DNA from: Streptomyces sp. G-G2
Lineage (GTDB): Bacteria; Actinomycetota; Actinomycetes; Streptomycetales; Streptomycetaceae
Direction: 5' to 3'
DNA: 51,586 nucleotides
NCBI RefSeq assembly: GCF_030063135.1
Contig: NZ_JASISO010000038.1
Span: 27,891-79,476, forward strand
Each line of letters begins with the position of its first letter. The first letter of the stretch is position 1. Under the pieces are notes generated by a model. That model was not told the DNA's origin, ran no database searches, and worked only from the letters and a program-made list of their open reading frames with translations. The position numbers and the translations under genes are program-made. Below, in pieces: positions 38,651 through 47,293 of the stretch.

Positions 38651-40735
38651 CTGACTACGTTCCGAGACCTTGGGATCCTCCCCGAGACGGCCGAAGCCCT
38701 TGAGGCCGTCGGCATCGTGTCCCCCTTCCCGATCCAGGAGATGACCCTCCCCGTCGCCCTCACCGGCACGGACGTCATCGGCCAGGCCAAGACCGGTACC
38801 GGCAAGACGCTCGGTTTCGGCCTTCCCCTCCTGGAGCGGGTCACCGTCCCCGCGGACGTCGAGGCGGGCCGGGCCAAGCCCGAGCAGCTGACCGACGCCC
38901 CGCAGGCCCTCGTGGTGGTTCCGACCCGCGAGCTGTGCACCCAGGTGACCAACGACCTGCTGACCGCGGGCAAGGTCCGCAATGTCCGTGTCCTCGCCAT
39001 ATACGGCGGTCGCGCGTACGAGCCCCAGGTCGAGGCGCTCAAGAAGGGCGTCGACATCATCGTCGGCACCCCGGGCCGCCTGCTCGACCTGGCCGGACAG
39101 AAGAAGCTCGACCTGTCGCACGTCCGGGCCCTGGTCCTGGACGAGGCCGACGAGATGCTCGACCTGGGCTTCCTGCCCGACGTCGAGCGGATCATGGGCT
39201 ACCTGCCGCCCAAGCGGCAGACGATGCTGTTCTCGGCGACCATGCCGGGCGCCGTCATCGGGCTGGCCCGCCGGTACATGACGCAGCCGACGCACATCCG
39301 CGCCGTCTCCGAGGACGGTGAGGGCGCGACCGTCGCCAACACCACGCAGCACGTCTTCCGTGCGCACAACATGGACAAGCCGGAGCTGGTCTCCCGCATC
39401 CTGCAGGCCGAGGGCCGCGGGCTCGCGATGATCTTCTGCCGCACCAAGCGCACCGCCGCCGACATCGCGGAGCAGCTGGAGAAGCGCGGTTTCGCCTCCG
39501 GCGCCGTCCACGGCGACCTCGGCCAGGGCGCCCGCGAGCAGGCGCTGCGCGCCTTCCGCAACGGCAAGGTCGACGTGCTGGTGTGCACCGACGTCGCCGC
39601 GCGCGGTATCGACGTCGAGGGCGTCACGCACGTCATCAACTACCAGACGCCCGAGGACGAGAAGACCTTCCTGCACCGCGTGGGCCGTACCGGCCGCGCG
39701 GGCAAGAAGGGCATCGCCGTCACCCTGGTCGACTGGGACGACATCCCGCGCTGGCAGCTCATCAACAAGGCGCTGGAGCTGGACTTCCACGACCCGGCGG
39801 AGACGTACTCCACGTCCCCGCACCTGTACGAGCTGATGAACATCCCGGCCGGCACCAAGGGCATCCTGCCGCGCGCCGAGCGCACGCGGGCGGGCCTGAA
39901 GGCCGAGAACCTGGAAGACCTGGGCGAGACCGGCGGCCGCGGTGGCCGTGGCGGCCGCGGCCCGGCGGCCGCCGCCGCTCCGGTGGCCGAGGAGCGCCCC
40001 GAGCGCACCCGCACCCCGCGTCAGCGCCGCCGCACCCGCGGCGGGTCGGAGCACGGCGAGGGCGCGCTGCCCGTGGACACGGCCACCGTGACCGCGGCCG
40101 TCGTGACGGTGCCCGCTCCGGTCAGCCCGGTTGTCGAGGCGCCGGAGGCCGTGGCCGCCGACGAGCCGCGCAGGCCGCGTCGTCGCCGCACCCGCGGCGC
40201 CGCGCCGGCCGGCGTCACCGAGGCCGCGCCGACCACCGTGGCGGGGCTCGCCCCGCTCGCGCCGTTCGTCCCGGCCGCGCCGGAGCCGGACTTCCAGATG
40301 GCTCCGCTCGTCGAGCCCGCTCCGGTCCGCCGGGGCCGTCCTCCGCGCCAGGCCGCCGCTCCCGCGGCGCGCAAAGCCACCCGGGCGCCCGCGAAGGCCG
40401 TCGCCGAAGCCGCCGTGGTCGAGGCCCCCGTGGTCGAGGCCCCCGCGGCCGTCGCCCCGGTCGCCGTCGCGGTCGTCGAGGAGGCTCCGGTCAAGCCGAA
40501 GCGCACCCGGACCCGCAAGGTCGCCGAGGCCGCACCGGTCGCCGACGCCGCACCGGTCGTCGAGGCCGCGGCCGTCGCCGAGGCCGCTCCCGTGAAGCCC
40601 AAGCGCACCCGGACCCGCAAGGTCGCCGAGGCCGCGCCGGTCGTCGAGTCCGCGGCCGCCGCCGTGGCCGAGGACGCCCCGGTCAAGCCGAAGCGCACCC
40701 GGACCCGCAAGGTCGCCGCCGCCCCCGAGGCGTAG
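38651..40735 (+). CDS. rhlE: DEAD-box ATP-dependent RNA helicase (RhlE type)
   Basis: 694 residues if started at CTG 38651, which has GAGG 7 nt upstream and opens with TTFRDLGILPE, the usual family N terminus. Motif Q (FPIQ) at 26-29, Walker A AKTGTGKT (46-53), VLDEADEML, SATMPG and HRVGRTGRAG are all present. From about 450 a disordered tail carries RGGRGGRG and Arg-rich RRRRTRG blocks and three copies of KPKRTRTRKV, likely for RNA binding. If the CTG is not used, GTG 38552 adds 33 residues with no conserved features. RNA unwinding in ribosome or RNA turnover work is inferred. Confidence 0.92.
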   Translation: MTTFRDLGILPETAEALEAVGIVSPFPIQEMTLPVALTGTDVIGQAKTGTGKTLGFGLPLLERVTVPADVEAGRAKPEQLTDAPQALVVVPTRELCTQVTNDLLTAGKVRNVRVLAIYGGRAYEPQVEALKKGVDIIVGTPGRLLDLAGQKKLDLSHVRALVLDEADEMLDLGFLPDVERIMGYLPPKRQTMLFSATMPGAVIGLARRYMTQPTHIRAVSEDGEGATVANTTQHVFRAHNMDKPELVSRILQAEGRGLAMIFCRTKRTAADIAEQLEKRGFASGAVHGDLGQGAREQALRAFRNGKVDVLVCTDVAARGIDVEGVTHVINYQTPEDEKTFLHRVGRTGRAGKKGIAVTLVDWDDIPRWQLINKALELDFHDPAETYSTSPHLYELMNIPAGTKGILPRAERTRAGLKAENLEDLGETGGRGGRGGRGPAAAAAPVAEERPERTRTPRQRRRTRGGSEHGEGALPVDTATVTAAVVTVPAPVSPVVEAPEAVAADEPRRPRRRRTRGAAPAGVTEAAPTTVAGLAPLAPFVPAAPEPDFQMAPLVEPAPVRRGRPPRQAAAPAARKATRAPAKAVAEAAVVEAPVVEAPAAVAPVAVAVVEEAPVKPKRTRTRKVAEAAPVADAAPVVEAAAVAEAAPVKPKRTRTRKVAEAAPVVESAAAAVAEDAPVKPKRTRTRKVAAAPEA
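40493..40714 (+). repeat. Three coding repeats KPKRTRTRKV
   Basis: 30-bp copies at 40493-40522, 40595-40624 and 40685-40714, spaced 102 and 90 bp. They encode basic, histone-H1-like units in the helicase tail, separated by Ala/Val-rich linkers. Copies 1 and 3 are nearly identical at DNA level. Confidence 0.85.
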
Positions 40736-40764
40736 GCACCCGCGCCGCCAGGCACCCGTTCCAC

Positions 40765-40806
40765 CGGACGGCCCCGGTCCCCTTCCCCGGGGGCCGGGGC
40801 CGTCCG
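40765..40806 (+). terminator. Terminator hairpin after the DEAD-box gene
   Basis: CGGACGGCCCCGG (40765-40777) pairs with CCGGGGCCGTCCG (40794-40806), a 13-bp perfect stem with a 16-nt C-rich loop. No U tract. Confidence 0.7.
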
Positions 40807-40871
40807 CGTGTCCGGGCCCGGCCGCGCACCGGAGCCGTCCGGGTATCCGGGCCACGGCGCGTACGGGCCGG

Positions 40872-40877
40872 TAACCT
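40872..40877 (+). promoter_or_regulatory. Candidate -10 of the alpha/beta hydrolase (leaderless)
   Basis: TAACCT, 6 nt before the ATG at 40884, with no Shine-Dalgarno. No clear -35. Confidence 0.45.
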
Positions 40878-40883
40878 CTGGCC

Positions 40884-41768
40884 ATGAGCAAGCCGCCGCG
40901 CCTCACCCTGCCGCCCTCCGCCCGCGCCCGCTCCCTCGCCACCGAGCGCGGGGAGTTCGCCGCGCACGAGGCCGGTGAGCCGGCGCTCGGCACCGCCCTG
41001 CTGGTCCCCGGTTTCACCGGGAGCAAGGAGGACTTCGTCGGGCTCCTGGAGCCGCTGACGGCGGCCGGGTACCGGGTGGTCGCGGTGGACGGGCGGGGCC
41101 AGTACGAGAGCACGGGCCCCCGCGACGAGGCCGCCTACGCCCTGCCCGAGCTGGCCCGGGACCTGTCGGCGCAGGCCGCCGCCCTGGGCGCCGCCGAGCG
41201 CCCCGTGCACCTGGTCGGCCATTCCCTGGGCGGCCTGGTCGCCCGGGCCGCGGTGCTCCGCGACCCCGCCCCCTTCGCCTCGCTGACCCTGATGAGCAGC
41301 GGGCCCGGCGCGATCGACCCGGCCCAGCAGGAGCGTACGAAGCTGCTCGTGGCGGCGCTGGAGCTGCTCGGGGACGACATGCCCGCCGTCTGGGCGGCGA
41401 TGCGCGCCCAGGATCCCGCGGACGCGGCGCCGGACGCGCCCGATCTGGTGGAGTTCCTGCGGGAGCGCTGGCTGGCGACCGTACCGGAGCAGCTCATCGC
41501 GACCGGGCGGATCCTGATCTCCGAGCCGGACCGGGTGGCGGAGCTGGCGGCGGTGGAGCTGCCGAAGCTGGTGCTGTCGGGGGCGGTGGACTACGCCTGG
41601 CCGGTGCCGTGGCTGGACGCGATGGCGGACCGGCTGGGCGCCCGGCGGGTGGTGGTGCCGGGCACCGAACACTCCCCCAACGCGGAGGACCCGGCCACGA
41701 CAGCCCGCGCCCTGATAGGGTTCTGGGCTGATTCGTCAGGGTTTGACCGTGCTGTCTTTAGCAAGTGA
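40884..41768 (+). CDS. Alpha/beta hydrolase
   Basis: 294 residues. VPGFTGSKEDF (oxyanion region near 41-51), nucleophile elbow GHSLGG near 112-117, SGAVDYAWP in the acid position and GTEHSPNAED in the His position. Cofactor-free hydrolase or esterase; substrate unknown. Two alpha/beta hydrolase genes in this window share no other features. The stop is followed by an A/T-rich stretch that probably holds the promoter of the next small gene. Confidence 0.88.
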   Translation: MSKPPRLTLPPSARARSLATERGEFAAHEAGEPALGTALLVPGFTGSKEDFVGLLEPLTAAGYRVVAVDGRGQYESTGPRDEAAYALPELARDLSAQAAALGAAERPVHLVGHSLGGLVARAAVLRDPAPFASLTLMSSGPGAIDPAQQERTKLLVAALELLGDDMPAVWAAMRAQDPADAAPDAPDLVEFLRERWLATVPEQLIATGRILISEPDRVAELAAVELPKLVLSGAVDYAWPVPWLDAMADRLGARRVVVPGTEHSPNAEDPATTARALIGFWADSSGFDRAVFSK

Positions 41769-41853
41769 AAAAATTTCCTTAGCGTAGGGAATGTTTGCCT
41801 CCTACACTTCGTTGACCGTATGCAAGGAGAAATACCGACGAAGGGAGAAGCCC

Positions 41854-42006
41854 GTGCGCTTCGAGATTCTGCGCTTGGACGATGTCGACGGAAACGCCGT
41901 GGACAGCACCGTCGTGGACGCGGCCTCCGTCAACCGGATCGTGCAGCATGCCGCGTCTGTCGGCCAGCGCCTCCTCATCCGGCCGTTCGAGTCCGCGTCC
42001 TCCTGA
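41854..42006 (+). CDS. 50-residue conserved-looking small protein
   Basis: GTG at 41854 follows GGGAGAAG. The product VRFEILRLDDVDGNAVDSTVVD continues with a helical AASVNRIVQHAASVGQRLLI segment. Compact, no membrane segment. The longer frame from 41791 has no ribosome site. TTAGCG (41776) and TACACT (41803) could be a promoter. I do not know its function. Confidence 0.75.
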   Translation: MRFEILRLDDVDGNAVDSTVVDAASVNRIVQHAASVGQRLLIRPFESASS

Positions 42007-42035
42007 CGGCGAACCCACTCGCCGCACCACTTCAC

Positions 42036-42069
42036 AACGCCCCCTCACCGGATCCGGTGCGGGGGCGTT
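42036..42069. terminator. Hairpin terminator between convergent genes
   Basis: AACGCCCCC (42036-42044) pairs with GGGGGCGTT (42061-42069), with an inner CACCGGATCCGGTG palindrome. It separates the small protein gene from marC. Confidence 0.8.
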
Positions 42070-42116
42070 CGCATGTGCGGAGCTGAGCGGATCCGAACGT
42101 TCCGCTTCTCCGGGGC

Positions 42117-42722
42117 TCAGGCGTTGTGGACCACCTGGAGCACGCCGTTGATGATCTGCTGGACCGCGATGGCGGAGAGCATCATGCCCGCGAGCCGGGT
42201 CACCAGCACCACGCCGCCGTCCTTGATGACCCGGATGATCACCAGCGAGTAGCGCATGGTGATCCACAGCACCACGTGCATCGCGATGATCGCGGACCAG
42301 ACGGAGAGCTGTCCGGAGAACCCGTCCGCCTTCTGCACCGCGAGGATCACCGAGACGATCGCGCCCGGTCCGGCCAGCAGCGGCATGCCCAGCGGCACCA
42401 GGGCGACGTTCACGTCCTTGGTCTGCTGGGGCTCGTCCGTCTTGCCGGTCAGCAGGTCGAGGGCGATGAGCAGCAGCAGCAGACCGCCCGCGATCATCAG
42501 CGCGGGCACCGAGACGTGCAGGTAGTCGAGGATCTGCTGGCCGCAGATGCCGAAGACGGCGATGACGCCGAAGGCGACGCACACCGCCTGCCAGGCCATC
42601 CGGCGCTGCACCTTGGCCGGGCGGCCGGAGGTCAGCGCGAGGAAGATCGGCGTGATCCCGGGGGGATCCATGATGACGAAAAGGGTGAGGAAGAGGGAGC
42701 CGAAGACGGCAAGATCGAACAC
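42117..42722 (-). CDS. MarC family membrane protein
   Basis: 201 residues with six membrane helices and the family's NPxG-like motifs: DPPGITPIFLALT near 21-33 and PLGMPLLAGPGAI near 108-120. MarC/UPF0056 proteins were once linked to drug resistance but their role is uncertain; some act on amino acids. GTG at 42722 (VFDLAVFGSLFLTLF) is the family N terminus, with AAGG upstream; the frame is open further up only by GC bias. Confidence 0.9.
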   Translation of the reverse strand: MFDLAVFGSLFLTLFVIMDPPGITPIFLALTSGRPAKVQRRMAWQAVCVAFGVIAVFGICGQQILDYLHVSVPALMIAGGLLLLLIALDLLTGKTDEPQQTKDVNVALVPLGMPLLAGPGAIVSVILAVQKADGFSGQLSVWSAIIAMHVVLWITMRYSLVIIRVIKDGGVVLVTRLAGMMLSAIAVQQIINGVLQVVHNA

Positions 42723-42829
42723 AGTGATGCCTTGTGCCTTGCAGGAGAAGAGGGGTGTGAGGGAGGTGAAGGGCGCGCGGGGGCGTACGGGAACGCGCGC
42801 GGGGCGCGGGTCCACGGCGTACGGCGTAC

Positions 42830-43702
42830 CTACACGCCGGGGTGAGCACTTCCGCCCGCGCCGGGCACCGGGAAGGCCCCGGTGGCGCGGCGCGTGATCT
42901 CGCCGTAGATCTCGGGGTCGGTCGTGTACTCCCCGAGCCGGCAGGTCTTGCGGCTGCCGTGGTAGTCGCTGGAGCCGGTCGTCAGCAGGCCCAGCTCACC
43001 CGCGAGGCCGCGCAGCCGGGCGCGCGTGGCCTGGTCGTGGTCCATGTGGTCGACCTCGACACCGTCCAGGCCCGCCGCCGCGAGCTCGGCTATCGCGCTC
43101 TCCGGCACGCACCGGCCCCGCTTGAAGGCGAGCGGGTGGGCGAGGACGGTGACCCCACCCGCCGCCTTGACCAGCCGGATCGCCTCGAAGGGATCCAGCT
43201 CGTGCTTCTGGGCGTGGGCCCGGCCGCCGTCGGCAAGCCACTGCGGGGTGAACGCGTCCGAGACCGTGGCCACGACGCCCAGCTCCACCAGGGCGGTGGC
43301 GATGTGCGGACGGCCGACCGAACCCTCGCCCGCGATCCGGGCCACCCGCTCCCAGGTGACGGGTACGCCGAGGTCCTGGAGCTTGCCGACCATCGCCCGC
43401 GCGCGCGGCACCCGGTCGTCCCGGACCAGCTCCCGCTCGCGGAACAGCTCGGGCTCGGCGGGATCGAACAGGTACGCGAGCATGTGCAGCCCGATGCCGT
43501 CGAGACGGCACGACAGCTCGGCTCCGGTGACCAGGGTCAGCCCCGGCGGCGCCGCCGCGATCGCCTCGGCGTAACCGCCGACGGTGTCGTGGTCGGTCAG
43601 CGCTACGACGTCCAGCCCGGCGGCGGCCGCGTTGCGGACCAGCTCGGCGGGGGTGTCCGTACCGTCGGAGGCCGTGGAGTGGGCGTGCAGATCGATGCGC
43701 AC
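42830..43702 (-). CDS. PHP domain phosphoesterase
   Basis: 290 residues. Metal-site motifs of the PHP fold are RIDLHAHSTASDGT at the N terminus, ALTDHDTV, GRPHIATALV, VLAHPLAFKRG and SSDYHGS, all His/Asp ligands present. Related proteins are 3',5'-nucleotide bisphosphatases or RNase AM-type 5' exonucleases. GTG at 43702 is used, with GGAG nearby; TATCCT further upstream could be a -10. Confidence 0.92.
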   Translation of the reverse strand: MRIDLHAHSTASDGTDTPAELVRNAAAAGLDVVALTDHDTVGGYAEAIAAAPPGLTLVTGAELSCRLDGIGLHMLAYLFDPAEPELFRERELVRDDRVPRARAMVGKLQDLGVPVTWERVARIAGEGSVGRPHIATALVELGVVATVSDAFTPQWLADGGRAHAQKHELDPFEAIRLVKAAGGVTVLAHPLAFKRGRCVPESAIAELAAAGLDGVEVDHMDHDQATRARLRGLAGELGLLTTGSSDYHGSRKTCRLGEYTTDPEIYGEITRRATGAFPVPGAGGSAHPGV

Positions 43703-43914
43703 GGCACGGCTCCAGGGGTCGGACGGACGGGGGACACCCCAGGATAACCGGGCAGTAGGTCCTGCTCTGGCCAAGGCTTGACGGGCGTACGGGGGAACCG
43801 GGCGCCGCCCGGCGGGACGGGCCGCGCCGCGCAGGGCGAGGCAGGTCGTGCGCCGTCGCCGGGCGCCGCGACCCGGTGCACCTTCCCGGTCACGGCGCCT
43901 TCCCGGTCACGGCA

Positions 43915-44562
43915 CTAGGCGGCCCCGCCCAGGATCCGGGGGCTCAGCGCCCCGCACGGCAGGAGTTCCACCTCGGCGCCCGCGTCGCGCAGATCGGTCA
44001 GCACCAGCTCGTCGTACATCAGCAGCCCGGACTGCTCGGGCCACACGACGGCCCACAGCCACAGCCCGCACGCCTCCCCCGCGAAGACCGCGCGGTCCTC
44101 GGGCGTCCCGGACACGTGCCACATCGGGGTCGGCCGCCCGGCGGCGACCACCTTGGAATGCGGTGGGGAGGAGACGTCGATGAAGGGGCCCGGGTCGGGC
44201 CCGTCGATGCCCGCGTACCGCGCGCCCAGGCCCACGCCCAGCTCCTCCGCGACCAGCACCAGCTCGCCGATGCCGCCCAGCGGACCGGGTCCGGAGCACG
44301 CCACCGCGGTGGCCCGGCCGCCGCTGCGGTCGTCCCCGGCGGCCGCGACCCCGGTGAACAGCCAGCCGACGGGCAGCGGCCACGGCATCCACACGGGCAC
44401 CCGGGCCCGGCGCACCACGACGCCGAGGCCCTCGACACTGGGTGGGATGACGGGCTGCAGGGGATGGACGGCGCCGTGCGCAGTGCACTGCCAGGAGTCA
44501 GCGAAAAGACCGGGCGCCCTGACCCGGCCACCGCACTTCGGGCAACTCGGTTCGCCCCTCAT
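43915..44562 (-). CDS. DUF6758-type zinc-ribbon protein
   Basis: 215 residues. The N terminus has CPKCGGRVRAPGLF and a third Cys in WQCTAHG, an incomplete or distorted zinc ribbon. The remainder is a soluble domain with repeated WMPWPLPVGWLF and GLWLWAVVWPEQ aromatic segments. I recognise it as the Streptomyces DUF6758 type; function unknown. ATG at 44562. Next to the SUFU gene, 123 bp apart, same strand. Confidence 0.7.
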   Translation of the reverse strand: MRGEPSCPKCGGRVRAPGLFADSWQCTAHGAVHPLQPVIPPSVEGLGVVVRRARVPVWMPWPLPVGWLFTGVAAAGDDRSGGRATAVACSGPGPLGGIGELVLVAEELGVGLGARYAGIDGPDPGPFIDVSSPPHSKVVAAGRPTPMWHVSGTPEDRAVFAGEACGLWLWAVVWPEQSGLLMYDELVLTDLRDAGAEVELLPCGALSPRILGGAA

Positions 44563-44685
44563 ACAGAGCCACGCTCCTCCCCGTGCGCCGCCGCGTCAAG
44601 AGACGATCACCCGTCCGGAGTCGATACCTGCCCCCGGTGGCGGCTCCCAGTCCCGCGCCCGGCCCTCGCGGCGCGTCCGTCGCCC

Positions 44686-45282
44686 TCAGTCCAGCGCCAC
44701 CGAGGCGCGCCGGGGGTCCCGCAGATCCGTGCCGCGCGCGAGCCAGCGCTCCTGGAGGGCCGCCGCACCGTGCACCCGCTTCCAGGCGGCCTCGTTCGGG
44801 GTCATCGGCAGCAGCGGCAGGAACCGCACCGGGTCCATCGGGTCGGCCAGCTCCAGGTCCTCCACCAGCCCGCCCGGTTCGGCGACCAGTACGGAGCTGA
44901 ACGGCGCTCCGGGCCACAGCGGTTCGCCCACGTCCAGCGAGGCCCCAGGCGACACCACGAGCCCCTCGACCTGCGGGGAGGCCCCGAGCACCGCGAGCGG
45001 CCGGAGCACCTGGTCGGTGGGCACCAGTCCTCCCCGTACGGTCAGGACCAGCTCGGCGCGCGGACCGCGGACCGGATCGGAGACCACCACCGTGGGGTCG
45101 CCCATCGGCTGCGCGGACATCCCGAGGGTCGCGTAGCGCACCAGGGTGCCCCCGGCGTCCCCGTCGGCGAAGCGGAGCACCTCGATGCGGTCGGTGCCGA
45201 GGAACGTGACGGCGGCGCGGGCGTCGGGCTCACCCAGAGCGGTGCGCAGCCGGGCTTCGACGAGTGCCAGAATTTCTGCCAT
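44686..45282 (-). CDS. Suppressor-of-fused (SUFU) domain protein
   Basis: 198 residues. SUFU-domain landmarks include YATLGMSAQPM, RAELVLTVRGGL, FLPLLPMTPNEAAWKRVHG and a WLARG turn near the C terminus. In bacteria SUFU domains appear as stand-alone proteins and as toxin-immunity proteins; no toxin gene is adjacent here. ATG at 45282 is preceded by TATGCT and 6 nt, so it is probably leaderless. Confidence 0.8.
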   Translation of the reverse strand: MAEILALVEARLRTALGEPDARAAVTFLGTDRIEVLRFADGDAGGTLVRYATLGMSAQPMGDPTVVVSDPVRGPRAELVLTVRGGLVPTDQVLRPLAVLGASPQVEGLVVSPGASLDVGEPLWPGAPFSSVLVAEPGGLVEDLELADPMDPVRFLPLLPMTPNEAAWKRVHGAAALQERWLARGTDLRDPRRASVALD

Positions 45283-45620
45283 GGGGCGAGCATAGAACTC
45301 CTATCGCCGGGGTAAAGGCAGGCTCTTGACCATCCGTCGGCTGTTACTGTGGGCCGCTGGCCGGGGCCACGGGCAGAAGCCTGGATAGATGCCCCGGTGA
45401 CGGGACTTCCCCCACGGGGGACCGGCCGGAGGAGGTGGGGCTGCAATGGGTCGAAGTCGATCGTGCAGTACCAACAGCTCTTCCAGGGGCGCCTCCCGCT
45501 CCCTTTGAGCCGAAGAGCGACGGCAGAAACATTTCCTCCCGTCCTGCTTCCTTCCGCCTGCCTGCCCGCGGCGGAGGGTCTCCCAGCCGCGTGGTCCGCA
45601 GCCGCGCGAAGGAGCCTGCC
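45283..45620. other. Spacer with long corA leader
   Basis: 338 bp between the SUFU gene and corA. TTGACC at 45327 and TACTGT at 45346 could be part of a corA promoter but the spacing is too short. GCAATGGGTC at 45443 resembles a fragment of the M-box magnesium riboswitch, but the rest of that structure was not found. No gene is seen. Confidence 0.4.
45289..45294 (-). promoter_or_regulatory. Candidate -10 of the SUFU gene (leaderless)
   Basis: TATGCT on the minus strand with 6 nt to the ATG at 45282 and no Shine-Dalgarno. Confidence 0.45.
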
Positions 45621-46736
45621 ATGTCGATGCTGCCCTACCTCCGCGCGGCCGTACGTCCCGCGCTGCGCAGGTCCACCCCGGTCCAGTCCGGCTACGACAC
45701 CACCCGTGACCCCTCCACGAGCAGCGCGGTCGTGGACTGCGCGGTCTACCGCGGGGGCCGCCGGGTCCAGGGACCGCTCTGCCTGAACCCGCGGGAGGCG
45801 ATGCGCCGGGTGCGGGAGGACGGGGGCTTCGCCTGGATCGGCCTGCACGAACCCACCGAGGCGGAATTCGCCGGGATCGCGGCGGCCTTCGGACTGCACC
45901 CGCTCGCCGTGGAGGACGCGGTGCACGCACACCAGCGGCCGAAGCTGGAGCGCTACGACGACACCCTCTTCACCGTCTTCAAGACGATCCACTACGTCGA
46001 GCACGCCCAACTCACCGCCACCAGCGAGGTGGTGGAGACGGGCGAGGTGATGTGTTTCACCGGCCCGGACTTCGTCATCACCGTCCGGCACGGCGGCCAG
46101 GGCTCCCTCAAGGGGCTGCGCCACCGGCTCCAGGACGATCCCGAGCTGCTGGCCAAGGGCCCCTCGGCGGTGCTGCACTCGATCGCGGACCACGTGGTGG
46201 ACGGGTACATCGCGGTGGCGTCGGCGGTGCAGGACGACATCGACGAGGTGGAGAGCGAGGTCTTCGCCGCCCCCGCGAAGGGCAGTCCGCGCGGCGCGGA
46301 CGCGGGCCGGATCTACCAGCTCAAGCGGGAGGTCCTGGAGTTCAAGCGGGCGGTGTCCCCGCTGCTGCGGCCGATGGAGCTGCTGAGCGAGCGGCCGATG
46401 CGGCTGGTGGATCCCGACATCCAGAAGTACTTCCGCGACGTCGCCGACCACCTGGCGCGGGTGCACGAGCAGGTCATCGGCTTCGACGAGCTGCTGAACT
46501 CGATCCTTCAGGCCAATCTGGCGCAGGCGACGGTCGCGCAGAACGAGGACATGCGCAAGATCACCTCGTGGGCGGCGATCATCGCGGTGCCGACGATGAT
46601 CTGCGGGGTGTACGGCATGAACTTCGAGCACATGCCGGAGCTGCACTGGCGCTACGGCTACCCGATGGTGATGGCCGCCATCGCCGCGAGCTGCTTCGTC
46701 ATCCACCGCTCGCTGCGCCGCCACGGCTGGCTGTAG
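45621..46736 (+). CDS. corA: CorA-type magnesium/cobalt transporter
   Basis: 371 residues. The large N-terminal cytosolic domain is followed by two membrane helices, with the selectivity motif YGMNFEHMPEL starting at residue 331. ATG at 45621 has GGAG 9 nt upstream. The product forms a pentameric Mg2+ channel in the inner membrane. In the same neighbourhood a protein with MgtE regulatory domains is found, so magnesium handling appears to be a theme here. Confidence 0.94.
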   Translation: MSMLPYLRAAVRPALRRSTPVQSGYDTTRDPSTSSAVVDCAVYRGGRRVQGPLCLNPREAMRRVREDGGFAWIGLHEPTEAEFAGIAAAFGLHPLAVEDAVHAHQRPKLERYDDTLFTVFKTIHYVEHAQLTATSEVVETGEVMCFTGPDFVITVRHGGQGSLKGLRHRLQDDPELLAKGPSAVLHSIADHVVDGYIAVASAVQDDIDEVESEVFAAPAKGSPRGADAGRIYQLKREVLEFKRAVSPLLRPMELLSERPMRLVDPDIQKYFRDVADHLARVHEQVIGFDELLNSILQANLAQATVAQNEDMRKITSWAAIIAVPTMICGVYGMNFEHMPELHWRYGYPMVMAAIAASCFVIHRSLRRHGWL

Positions 46737-46756
46737 GCCGCGCCGCCCGCCCTGGC

Positions 46757-46762
46757 TACCCT
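46757..46762 (+). promoter_or_regulatory. Candidate -10 of a leaderless hypothetical gene
   Basis: TACCCT, 6 nt before the ATG at 46769, no Shine-Dalgarno. Confidence 0.45.
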
Positions 46763-46768
46763 GTGGGC

Positions 46769-47281
46769 ATGACTTTCAGCACGCTCGACCTGGCCCTCGT
46801 CGAGGAGGCCACCAAGAAGTCCGGCCTGATCTGGGTGCGCGGGACCGGGCCCGACCGGGCGCTGTGGCACGCCTGGGTGGACGGCGCGGCGCACGTGCTG
46901 GGCGACGGGCCCGGTGAGCAGCCCTTCCCCGGGCTGGCCGACGGCGGGGCCGCCGAGGTGACCGTACGCAGCAAGGACAAGGGCGGCCGCCTGATCTCCT
47001 GGACGGCCCGGGTCACCGAGCTGGCCCCGCACGGGGAGGCGTGGGAGGCGGCGGTGGCCGAGCTGAAGGGCAAGCGGCTCAACGCTCCCGACTCGGAGCT
47101 GATGACCGAGCGGTGGGCGCGCGAGTGCCGGCTGCTGCGGCTGGAGCCGGTGGCGGCCACCACCGAGCTGCCGGACGGCTCGCTGGCCGCGCGCCCGCTG
47201 CCGACCACGGCCATCACCCGCGAGCCCGCCCCGGCGGCGCTGCCCCGGCTGCTGCTCAAGCGCAAGAAGGCCCGGGGGTAG
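46769..47281 (+). CDS. Hypothetical protein, possible split-barrel
   Basis: 170 residues beginning MTFSTLDLALVEEATKKSGLIW. The pattern of short strands (LIWVRG, ALWHAW, LISWTARVTEL) hints at a flavin/F420 split-barrel, but no binding motif is visible, so the family is unproven. The C-terminal 30 residues are Pro/Lys-rich. ATG at 46769 is chosen because TACCCT is 6 nt upstream. It overlaps nothing and lies just before a convergent lipoprotein gene. Confidence 0.75.
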   Translation: MTFSTLDLALVEEATKKSGLIWVRGTGPDRALWHAWVDGAAHVLGDGPGEQPFPGLADGGAAEVTVRSKDKGGRLISWTARVTELAPHGEAWEAAVAELKGKRLNAPDSELMTERWARECRLLRLEPVAATTELPDGSLAARPLPTTAITREPAPAALPRLLLKRKKARG

Positions 47282-47293
47282 GACGGACGGGGC

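Noticed and set aside
45301..45620. M-box (ykoK) magnesium riboswitch before corA
   Set aside because: Only GCAATGGGTC resembles the M-box; the other conserved segments and closing stem could not be found. A covariance-model search would decide.
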